Shown in pieces: positions 31,600-43,500 of a stretch of 64,000 bases of DNA; the first letter of the stretch is position 1; every line of letters starts with the position of its first letter. Below the pieces are notes generated by a model. The model saw only the letters and a list, made by a program, of their open reading frames with translations, was not told the DNA's origin and ran no database searches. The position numbers were made by a program, and so were the translations under genes. Location of the stretch: the NCBI GenBank assembly GCA_039707465.1, contig CM077648.1, positions 70,761,619 through 70,825,618 of the forward strand, in the 5' to 3' direction. The stretch comes from Rhabdophis nuchalis. Its lineage: Eukaryota > Chordata > Lepidosauria > Squamata > Natricidae.

Positions 31600-32510
31600 A
31601 GTGTCCTACCTGACTACACCTTAAACAATAGAGTGGTGGCCTTCTAGCCTGGTCAGGGGTGTCTGGGACTGCCACTTCAGGCCATACTAACTTTGAAGGT
31701 GCTGGTCTGTCCACAGTCTGCCTTGGCAGTCTAATACCTCCATCCCTTGTGGTCTGAACTCTTGCAGTTCAGTATCCAGTTCTATAACTGCCCAGAACCA
31801 ATTGTGTAAACGGGATGGCAAACCCCGGTACACACCTGCTTAACGCAGGTCCTGGTCCAGGCCCAGGTGAAATTGGTGGACCAAAAGTCGCTCCGGCCAA
31901 GATCTCAGTCTTCTGGTGATCTTTCGGAATTCCTGAACATAATCCTTTATTGACCTATCCTGCTGCTTAAGTGACAGGAGCTCCCCCTCCACTATTTGGG
32001 CTCATGACCCGTCCTCAAGCCGTGCACAAAGTGCCTCAAGGAAAAGTTCCATATCAGCCAACTCTCTAGCATCGTCACTATGGAGGCCAACTACCCAGTC
32101 CGCTGCCTCTCCATTTAGCACAGCAGTAATGTCACTACCCTTGCCCATTGAGAAAAATAGTAAAGTCCATACATGTCCATATGACTGATGATTTGACTGA
32201 AGAAAAGGGCCACACAGTCAGAGCTTCCATCATGTATCGGTGGTGGACCCCAGGCAGCTCCTGCACTCGATCAGCTGGCCTCTCTGACCCACAGCTGTTT
32301 TCCCTCCCTGCTTTGCAGCTGACTCCACTTGCTCACCGGCTCGCCTCGTTGTTCTCCACTGGTTGGCTTTGCTGTCTGCAGTCGGTTTGCCTCTCTGCTC
32401 ACCTCACTTTGATGGGCCTCCAGTCTCTTGGGTAGGCCTCTCATGTGCAGCTGGGCTTCTCTCAGGCCTCTCATGTGCAGCTGGGCTTCTGTTATTTTTA
32501 ATTTCTCCAT
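31600..32510 (-). pseudogene. gypsy Gag with zinc knuckle
   Basis: The 5' end reads MEKLKITEAQLHMRGLREAQ, with an in-frame duplicated LHMRGL segment caused by a 28-bp tandem repeat at about 32437-32492. The 3' end has PLYCLRCSQVGH (31636-31601), a CCHC knuckle that would bind RNA. Frames between are broken. Confidence 0.65.
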
Positions 32511-32834
32511 TCTTCCTCTCCTTTTCCTTTCTCTAGTCTTTTTTTCTTTTTATATGACTTATCCTTCCCTCTCTACCTCTTCTACCATTTTATTTTATTT
32601 TAGTAGCAACTTTTCGCCGGTAATTTGACTATGCCTCCTCCATTGTCACCATCTTGGATTGGTAAGTGGCGTTCAATGATATGAAAAGCTGACCCTACAC
32701 TTATGGCAATACACTAGGAAGAAGAAGATTCAATAGTTTGCAGAGTCCATTGAGTCTCCTTTGTCTGGTGTTGGCATAATTGATCTCTTCCATCCTGTTG
32801 GCTGCTGTTGTTTTCCAGATTTGTTGATATTTAT

Positions 32835-33145
32835 TTTTATTTTATTTTATTATTCAGATTTATATATCGCCCTATTCTCCCTAGTGGGACTCAGGGCGAT
32901 GCACAGAAAGAATAAAAACCCACAACAAATAGACACAATATAAAATAGAATTAAATAATTAAGTCTGTGCTAAAAGTAGTTAAAACAATTAAAATCTTAA
33001 ATTTAAAATTGAACCATTAATCTATGCCAGGCCAGCCAGACGGAAAAAGTGCGTTTTAAGCACCCGGCGGAAGAGGCTTAGGTCCGTGATGGTGCGCAAG
33101 TCGGGGGACAGGTCGTTCCAGAGGGCCGGACCTGCCACACAGAAT
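32835..33145 (-). mobile_element. L2-type LINE 3' tail
   Basis: TTTATATATCGCCCTATTCT, GACTCAGGGCGATGCACAG and then a short coding end complementary to 'ctggaacgacctgtcccccgacttgcg' match the tail of the other L2 copies. Confidence 0.8.
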
Positions 33146-33498
33146 ATTTGGCTATATTGCAGAATATATATATATATATTGCAGATATATTTGGCTATAT
33201 TGCAGAATTAATTAAGCTAGAATTCTCAGCTCAAGGTCTATGTGAATAGGATTATTATTTTCTTGCATAAATTGAAAGGAATGTAGAAAGTAGGAAGGAA
33301 ATTTGTTCCCCAAAGATAAACATTTGAAAAAGTAACAAAGTGGCACATAGCCTAACCATCTCTTTTCTGCAATGATATTTGTTTTAATTGTTAAACACTA
33401 TTTGTTCAGGGTAAGTAAGATTATTCTGAAATTACCCTGTATATTTTAAATAAGTTTGAGGCTTCCTTTTCACATAACATTTTCTTTTTTATTTCTAG

Positions 33499-33588
33499 AA
33501 AAAAATGAGTGGAGGATTAGCACCAAGCAAAAGCACAGTTTATGTATCTAATTTGCCTTTTTCATTGACAAACAATGATTTGTACAGA
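33499..33588 (+). CDS. ZCRB1: ZCRB1 first coding exon
   Basis: The acceptor TTTCTAG precedes 33499. ATG is at 33505 and the donor GTAAGTGT follows 33588. It encodes residues 1-28, including RNP2, and ends in phase 0. Confidence 0.93.
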
Positions 33589-36500
33589 GTAAGTGTACTT
33601 TAAAATTAAACATTAGAATTGACTACCTGATTGTATGAATAATCATTGAACATTTATATTTACTTCTGTGTTTTGTGAGGAATTTACTTTCCTGTTTTTA
33701 TAGCTAACCTAAATAACTATATTTTTCTGTCTTTTCAGATTTTTTCAAAATATGGGAAAGTAGTTAAGTAAGTATAAATATCGAATTGTATGTAGCTTAT
33801 TCTTCAATGTTGTATCTAGTAATACCAAAAACCCCGATTTAACAAGATCTTTTCTTGTATGTAATTTTTGTGTTTATTTGTAACTAGCCGTTCCCAGCCA
33901 CGCGTTGCTGTGGCCCAGTCTGGTTAAATGGCCAACCAATCTGTGTGTAGATCTACACCTGCACACACAAACACGCACACACAACCACCGTATAACCCCC
34001 AACCTACCTACCTACCCTCTCTCTCTATATCCCTCTACCTTCCTACCTACTGTATTTCGCCCTCTCCCTCTCTATCTTCCTACCTACCTACCGACCTACT
34101 GTATTTCTCCCTCTCTATTCCTCTACCTACCTACCTACCTACCTACCTACCTACTGCATTTCTCCCTCCCTCTCTATATCCCTATAGCTGCCTACCTACC
34201 TACCTACTGTATTTCTCCTTGAATCTTATGGACAGAGTATTTTATGTCGTAAAGGATGACATCATACCTGTGACCCACTGCTCTCTCTGTATCCATCTTT
34301 CATTGCGTGTACCTGGCACAAGTGTGACATCTACACAATCTATATATATCATTGGTGCTGTACTTGAAAGGAACGTTGTGTGAAAATTTGGAAGCGATCG
34401 GTGCAGTACTTTCGGAGATTAGCAGTTTTGAACAAACTCTTGTTACATTTTTATTTATATATAGAATAGAATAGAATAGAATAGAATAGAATAGAATAGA
34501 ATAGAATAGAATGTTACTGCCACACCTGGTATGAAATTTCTATAACAATATTCTGTTCATAGGTTGTGTTTTTCTGGGAGGGGGGAATTCTTCAAAAGTG
34601 CTTATTTTACCATTTCTGTGCTAGGGTGTTTATATTACATTTAGGGGTTATGTTGTAAAAATACAGTGCCATGCTACATATATATCCAGATGCAAGTGGG
34701 CAGGCAGATACTAGCCAAATGAACAAACGGGCACCCCACCATGCAGAAACAAAATTATAACCAATTGGCTGACAAGAAATTGGACCACGTCTCAGTAACA
34801 ACAGCCAGCTACTCAAACTATCAAACAAGCCAAAACCAGATCATGACTCAGAAGCAGCCACATAAACAACTCTAATGCTAATCTGCATCACACAGATGGT
34901 AATTAATTATAGCCCAGCAACAACAGCCAGTCCGAAATCAGATCATGACTCAGAAATATCCCAACAAACAACATTCAGACTAATTTGCATCGCCTAAAAA
35001 ACAACAGTATTTGAAGACCTGTATTCTGACAGATGAGCACAAGTCAAAATGAACTCCTCAAATTGTGACAAAATGTTTGAAACCAAATTGCCAAACTCGG
35101 CACTCAAACCAACAATCTAGATACTAGCCAATCAACCAGACATCATATAGTAGTATAGACCAGAGGGCAACAGTGGTGATAGATGTAGTGGTGCCAAATG
35201 ACAAACATCAGGAAGAGAAGAGAAGTTGGAAAAATTCCCCAGGCCTGAAGGAGGAATTAGAAATGATGTTGAAAGTAAAGGCCCAAGTGACCCCAGTGAT
35301 ATTAAGAACATTCAGGCCCATGACTCCTATGCCAGAAGAGTGTCTCCAACAGATCCCAGGAACAATTTCAGAGTTCTGTCCAAAAGAGTGCAGAGCTAGG
35401 AATAACTAAGATACTGCAAAGAACTCTCAAACTCCTAGTCCTCCGAGAGAGGATCTCAGATTGAGGAAGAAAATAATGCTTATTCATAGCTTTCTGGAAT
35501 CTTATCATAAAAATGGCTTTTTAAGACCTCAGTTCTTTAGGTTAAGTGTTGTACAGTATCATCTAACATAGCAAACAAATAGAAGTGTTATAGGTAATTA
35601 CCTATCTATATCACTTAAATTTGTTTCCTGCATTTACTTGCAAAATGCTGCTAGATACTGTACCTCCATTTTCTAAAATTAAGGTATCATCTACTCAGCA
35701 TTTCAGAAGCTGGAAGAGAGAAACCGAATGGTATCTCATCTGCTTATTGATGACAACTCACCCAGATCGCTGTATCTCTGTATTTACACTTTCCCAGAAA
35801 CCTATAAGTATTTTATCACAGCTGATACAAATAAATAGAATCTGACCCAGAATGATTAAAAATAATAGATTGGATTATGTTCCAAAGAGCAAGTGGTTCC
35901 CATCCTTGTAAGTATCTTACTTCTTTAGAATGTACAAACTGAAAGACATGTATAACAGGAATCAGACTTGTCTGAATCGCTCTCTCCCTCCCTCTCCCTC
36001 TTTTTCTCTCAAGTCTGAACAGAAAGAATATTCCACAATTTAATACAATGATCCATAAATTTTCTGAATTTCTGTCACTACTTAAGCAGTTTAAGAAGTT
36101 ATTTTATTGACCATCATTGCCACAGAACAAATCTTCAGATGTAAAGTATATCTGATCTTGGTCACTTTACAGTTTGTTCTCTTCCTTGCACAGCAGGAAT
36201 GCAAAATCTTTGGTACTTCATAAATGGTTAAAGTATCTCGTAGCAGCCTAGCTAGCAAAATTAGTGAAGAATGAAATTGATAGTTGCACTTCACCAATAT
36301 CTGTATTGTCAAAGTTTCCCTATGGCTTGGCTTTGGATATTTAGGAACAATTGTTCTTATATCTAAACCATTTTTTGGTTCCTGAAATAAATAAACTTAG
36401 AGAAGATTGTTGCCCAAATCTTCTACACTATTGAAGCATTTGGTAGATCCATTATTTTAGAAGCTTTGGTGGAAATGATCAGAGACAATGCCCAATATAA

Positions 36501-39500
36501 ATTATAGTTTTTTCATCCACATCAGTTCTAAAACCAAATCCAGATAATAGATTATTCTGTGTCTACTATCTATGACTTTAAATAGCATGTCATATTAGCA
36601 ATCACATCCTGAATTACACTGAATAACGTGTATGCTGAAGTTTCTCAAGTCCAAAATATTGGAATACCAAGTATCTTCAAGGACAGAGGTATTACATCAG
36701 GCAGGAAACAGGCTGATTTTTATATCAATAGAATTTCAGTTCATTACATTTCAGCAATGCTAGGTTGAAACAACTGGAATAAGAATCTATCTAACAGATT
36801 TAGAATTTTAATAAGCAGTACCATTATGGATTTTTATTTTAATCTTATTTGAGAGGAAAAACTGAAACAGCATGTTTTAATGAGAAAGGATCTTGACACA
36901 TACTGCTCTGACAATATACTTGTTGTGCTCTTAGTATTATGCAAATGTGTAATGTGGAGCTCTACAAATAGTTCATGAATGAACCTGATTGATTTATTGT
37001 CAGGTCTCTGTTTTTAGAAACACTTTTCATATATCATGATTCTCAATAAAGTATTTTTCAAGTTTAGTAATTTTTTTCTCTATTGTCCTTTATTGGAAAT
37101 GATTTGAATTTCAATTACTGTATTTTTCGGAGTATAAGACACACCTTTTTTCCTCTAAAAAGAGGCTGAAAATCTGGGTGTGTCTTATACACCGAATACA
37201 GCATTTTTTTGCCTCCTGAAGCCCCGCCCCCTTCACCAAAATGGCTGTGCAGAACCTTATGGAGCCTTTGCAGAGAGCTCCTGGGGATTGCGGAGGGCAG
37301 AAATGAGCAAAAAATGGGCTGTTTTTTGCCCTGCCCAACCCCCAGCAGCACTCTATAAACCCTCCATAAGGCTATGCATGCTTTTTTGTTTTACCAAAAA
37401 TGGCCCGTTTTCACAAAAAAACAGGCCATTTTTTGCTCGTTTTTGCCCCCCCACCCCCCGAAGCACTCTGCAAGCCCCCCCAAGGCTATTCATGCCTTTT
37501 ATTTGAAAAAAATGGGCACGTTTTCGCAAAAAAAGGGCCATTTGGGGGAGGTTTGCAGAATGCAAAAACTTTTTTTTTCCTTTCGGAAAGCTGTTTAGTT
37601 AGAGTGGTTGATGAGAATTACATTGATCAAGTGCTGCCAGCAGAAACAAAGTTTTAGGTGCTACAGCAATTTCCTTCTCCAGCACATGGGTAAATACACC
37701 TGGAAACATCTACCTACCTACCTACTCTCTCTCTCTCCCTACCCATCTATTGTATTTCTTTCTCTACTTCTCTCTCTCTATCCCTCTACCTACCTACCTA
37801 TCTACACTCTACCTACCTACCTACCTACCTACCTACTGTATTTCTCTATTTCTCTCTCTCTCTCTATCCCTTTATCTACCTACCTACCTAAGTACTCTCT
37901 CTCCCTACGTACCTACTGTATTTCTGTCTCTCTATTTCTTTCTCAGTATCCCTCTACCTACCTATCTACCTACCTATCTACACACTCTCTTCCTTTAGAG
38001 AGTTTAGAGACCTACCTACCTACTGTATTTCTCTCTCTATCCCTTTATCTACCTATCTACCTACCTAACTACTCTCTCTCTCTCCCTACCTACCTACTGT
38101 ATTTCTCTCTCTTTCTCTCCCCCTCTATCCTTTTATCTACCTACCTACTTAAAAAAAAAAATTCCTCTTCAAAACCTGGGTGCGTCTTACACTCCGAAAA
38201 ATACGGTAGTAGTTTTTTATGGATGTTCTCATGCTGTGTTTACTTTGATACTCTGCCCTTTTGCTGGAATTTGAAATAAATAATATAGGCAACCTGAATA
38301 ACTGTAAGGCTTGCCTCTCTTGTTGTAATAGTATGTGAACATATCAGCATTTTTTTTCTAGAGTTACAATTATGAAAGACAAAGACACACGAAGAAGTAA
38401 AGGAGTTGCATTTATTTTGTTCTTGGATAAAGAGTCAGCACAGAACTGTTCTCGGGCACTTAATAATAAACAAGTAAGTTACAAGGGTATATTATTAAGT
38501 AACTTTTGAGGCATTCTGAAAGCTAAAATTGTATTTGTTTTTATTTTTAGCTATTTGGAAGAGTAATAAAAGCAAGTATTGCTATTGATAATGGAAGAGC
38601 TGCAGAATTCATCAGAAGGAGAAATTACTATGACAAGTCAAAATGCTATGAATGTGGAGTGAGTAAATGTTGATGTTCCAAAGAGACACTTCTTTTTGTC
38701 ATTTTCTTATGCTAATGTCATTCATTGAAACTGTACACACTTGGGTTATCAGTTGGTACAGTCAGTTCAGATAATTTTTTTAACTATGTACAATGCTACA
38801 TTTTCTAAAAGTAATTATAAATGAATACAAATCTACTATTTACAAGATAAATTTATGAAGAAGTAAAAAGTAATGTTCTCCAAGTTCACCTTGTTCAATA
38901 TTATTCCTTTCTCTTAAGGAAATAGGACATTTAAGTTATGCATGTCCGAAAAATATGCTAGGAGAGCGTGAACCTCCCAAAAAGAAAGACAAAAAGAAAA
39001 GGAAGAAAGTAATTGAACCAGAAGAAGAAATGTAAGTAAAATATGTACAACGCATATTCCTATTCTCATTTACTGATTTAAGTGCCTGCTCTATACAATT
39101 TATATATGGGTTTTTCTGTTTCCTTTGTGCTGTTCAGAGAAGAAGAAGAAAGTGAAGATGAGGGTGAAGATCCTGCTCTTGATAGTCTCAGTCAAGCTAT
39201 AGCTTTCCAGGTATTAAAATAAATATTTAATGCAGTATTCTCTTCTTTTTTTAAAGCAATTTAAGGCCCTCAGAATTTACAGTTAATGATTGTTCTAATT
39301 TTTTCTTCTGATATACCATATTTTTCAGAGTATAAGACGCACCTTTTTTCCTTTAAAAAGAGGCTGAAAATCTGGGTGCATCTTATACACTGAATACAGC
39401 ATTTTTTGCCTCCTGAAGCTCTGCCCCTTTCACCAAAATAGCTGTGCATAGCCTTATAGAGCAGGGGTCCCCAACCCCCGGTCCGCGGACTGGTGCCGGT

Positions 39501-40525
39501 CCGCAGCTTCATACGAACCGGGCTGCAGGGCCGGCGAGGAGGAGGGAGCAGCCCCCTGGGCAGAGGATGGCCGAGCGCGCCTCCACCAGCTCCTTCCGAC
39601 GGCCACCATGGTGCACTGCATTTTCCGGGGCTTCCTGGAGGGGCTGGCATGTCAGCTGGGGAGGTTATCCCGCAACGGGCGGGCGAAGGACCTGAGCTCC
39701 GGCTACCTTAAGTGCCGCCAAAGCCATCTGGGTGCCACACGCCCACCTCCCTTCCAGCCCCGTGCGGCGCCTGGACGGCTTCGGCGGCGCACACGGGGCT
39801 GGAAGGGAGGTGGGCGTGCGGCGCCCGGATGGCTTCGGCTGCACTTAAGGTAGCCAGAGCTCGGGTCCTCCGCTCGCTCGCTGCGGGATAACCTCCGCAG
39901 CCGACATGCCGACCCCTCTGCTGCTTCCCCGGGGTGAGGGAGGGAGAGAATGACAGACACACAGAGAGGCAGACTTAGAGAGACAGAAAGAGAGAGAGAG
40001 GGAAACAGACACACACACACACACAGAGTGACAGATGGGTGGAGGGAGGAGAGAGAGACAGATACACAGAGAGAGAGAGAGACAAAAAAACAGAGAAAGA
40101 GAAAGAAAGAAAAATAGAAAAAGAAAGATGAATGGAGGGTGGGAGAGAGGGAGTGAAGGAAAGAAGGGGGAGGGAGGAGGAAGGGAGGGGTGAAAGAAGG
40201 AAGGAAAGAAAGAAAAAGAAAGAAAGAAAGAGGGATGGAGGGTAGGAGGGAGGGAAGGAAAGAAGGGAGAAAGGGGGAGGGAGGCAATGGAAGGGAAAAA
40301 AAGGAAAGGAAAGGAAGAAATCTATTTCCTTCCACCTCAAGCTACCTGTTTGGTTAACCAGGTTAAAGATCTATTTTTCTCCTAGTGGTCATTTCAAAGG
40401 AATCACATCCTCTGAGTCATTTCCTGGATTCAAACCAGCATCCCAAAGAGTCATGGGCTTCCTTTATATATACCGAGTGCCCATAAATCAATTTTTACCA
40501 TCTTCAGAAGACCAAAGACCAGCCA

Positions 40526-40596
<71 letters not shown>

Positions 40597-43500
40597 AAAC
40601 TTATGACCACAATTGAGCCCACAATTTTGGTTGCTAAGCAAGACTGTTAAGTGAGTTTCACCACATTTTCCAAGTTGGCCACGCCCACCGGGTCACATGA
40701 CAACTGAGCCACTCCCACAGCCCCCAACAGCGCTCTATAAGCCTCCATAAGGCTATGCAGGCTATTTTTTTGACCAAAAATGGCCCTTTTTTGCAAAAAA
40801 CGGGCTGTTTTTTAACTCATTTTTGGCCATCCCCCCCCCAGGAGCACTCTGCAAGCCCCCCACCCCACCCCAAGGCTATTCATGCCTTTTATTTGGGAAA
40901 AAAGCATGTTTTCACGAAAAACGGGCCATTTTAGGGAGGTGCAAAAGCTTTTCCCCCCCCTTTCGGAAAGCTGTTTACATAGAGTGATTGATGAGAATTA
41001 CATTGACCAAGTGCTGTGCCAGCAGAAACAAAGTTTTAGGTGCTACAGTGATTTCCTTCTCTAGCACATGGATAAATACACCTGGAAACATCTACCTCTC
41101 TCTCTCTCTCTCTCTCTCTCCCTCTCCCTCTCCCTCCCTACTGTATTTCTCTCTCTTTCTCTCCCTCTCTATCCTTCTATCTACCTACCCACTTAAAAAA
41201 AAAATTGCCTCTTCAAAACCTGGGTGCGTGTTATACTCTGAAAAATACAGTAATAATTGCTAAGATTCTCATAAGAGGTTTTATTCATTCAGCTGAATGT
41301 GTCTCTGCATATACATTATATCATGATTCATAACATACTTGTTTTCTAAGAAAATGGATGCATTTTTATAAATACAGCCTCTCAGGCCACCAATTGGTAT
41401 ACATTGTTATTTGCTTCTATTTACAGGTGAATTAAGCATATTGAGTTTCCCCCTTTGGGAAATGGCACGCTTTAATTAGGGTTTTGGAACATGGTTCCAC
41501 ATAATGTTTTAAGAAGAGGAAGAAGACTCCAGAGTGGCAACCTGTGAAGCTCTGGTGTACTCTATGCCAAAGAGGCAGTGCTGGAAAATAATGGTGGCCC
41601 CCAAAATATTCACACTATGGACCCCATTTGGACATTATCACTTAGAGGTGTACTCACTTTTGTTGCCAGCAGTTTAGAAATTAATGGCTCTGTGTTGTGT
41701 TATTTTGAAGGGACAGCACATTTACACTGTTATGCAAGCTGTATACTCACTACTTTACATTGTAGCCAAGTGTCATTTCTTCAGTATTGTCACATGAAAA
41801 GATATACTTAAGCATTTACAAAATGTGAAGGGTTGTATTCACTTCTGTGATATACTGTATGAACATATATCACAAGGATACATGTACATATATCACAAGG
41901 AACTATATTGGTAGTTCATTGTTTAGGTATTATTTTCTGCTTGATTGTTTTAATCTGGTATTAATCCCTGTTTATGAGTACAGTGGTTTGCATGGTTAGG
42001 ACACTGGCTTAACAAACTGCAAGTTTGTGTTTGAGACCATGGGACAAGGTAATTTCCTGTCCTTTGCTCTAGCCTAGCTCTTGCTGGGGACATGAAAGAA
42101 GTCCCCAACTGGGGATCCCCTGGATAACAATGATATCACCAGCTAATCCTTTCAACCTGGAAGTGCCTTGATGCCTCCAACACCAGTGCAATGAAAATCT
42201 CTGGTTATCTGGGTATTGGCTGCAGGAAAGGATGCATTGTAATATTTCTGTTTACACAGACTTTTTATTGTCTCTTTTTTATTAGTGTTTTTTCAATTTT
42301 TTTTACACAATTATCATCTTTACAACATTTCCACATCCGTATACCACTATTATATCATTTTTATCTGTACATGTATGCATATACTTCTTTTATACATTTT
42401 CATCTACTAATATATTAATTCATCTACAATCCATCTTATATGTATACATATATATATCTGTACTTATATTTCTTCTATACATATTAGTATACCAATGTGC
42501 TAATTTCTATACAATACATTTTATATCTATATCGGTGGACATATATTCCTCTTATACCTATTGTTCTGTTAGTGTACTATTTTATATGCAATATATCTTA
42601 CATTTTTCCCTCATCTTATTTATATATGTAGTTTTAATTATTTTCTTAATCTTTCTTCCCCTAATGCTTCCTTATTCTTTACATCTTTCCTCTAGCCATT
42701 TATACCATAAATTACATACTAAGTAGTAATCAGATTCTCCTTTTTCTTTTATTTCTTTTGTGAGTCTGTCCATCTCAGCACACTCTTAATACTTTTTATC
42801 ACATTTTCCTCTGATGGTATATTTTTTGTTCTTCCAATTTTATGTGCATATGATTCTTGCTGCGGTTATGATATGTAATCTATATAAATAAAAATGTAAA
42901 ATAGTTTGTGCAAAGCCACTAATCTCAGACAGTACTGCACCAATCAGCACCAAATTTTCACACAATGTTCCCAAGGACTTCCGATGCAATCATACATACA
43001 TTTTGTGTGGCTGGCACACGTGTGTTATGTGCAAGCAGCACAAACATAAAAGGTATGCACTTCTCAGGCTTTCACCTCCCTGTAGCTCCTCCCATCCGAC
43101 TGCTTCTTATGATGCGTCACACACACGCCCCTCACATTTCCAACAGTCGTTTCCTTAGCAACCGAATAAGCTTCCAACGTTCCCACACTGCATGGATGTC
43201 TAATAGGCCCAAAACTAGGAATGGAGGGGGGGGAGGTGACACACTCCCAGATGGCCCATTTTTAGTCCCAGAAGGCTGTATGGATACCTACTAGGCCCAA
43301 AACTAGGCATAGGGGGTGACGCACTCCCAGGTGGCCCATTTTTGGTCCCAGGAGGCTGTATGGATGAGTTTTACATCCATCTTGTATCTCGTCTGAATCT
43401 GCATATATGGCCACCAGTCAGTCTATTCCCTGATTTTTTTAGTTCTTGTTTCGTTTATAATTTCTCCTGATTGTCCAATACATCTTCATATCTTACTGTT

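Larger units (their letters stand above)
30260..32640 (-). mobile_element. Ty3/gypsy LTR retrotransposon, Gag-Pol remnant
   Basis: The minus strand carries, in order, a Gag-like region (32510-31640), a zinc knuckle (31636-31601), a protease and the RT first half. No LTRs were recognised, and RNase H and integrase are missing at the 3' side. Confidence 0.8.
39316..41250. mobile_element. TA-flanked TIR DNA transposon, copy 2, with insertions
   Basis: The ends CCATATTTTTCAGAGTATAA and the complement of CTGTATTTTTCAGAGTATAA are next to TA on both sides. It is the same family as the copy at 37118-38206. A hAT copy starts inside it at 39462, and a GAAA array and a piece of the dispersed squamate repeat lie at 40530-40720. 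The family's own 3' half resumes near 40725. Confidence 0.78.
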
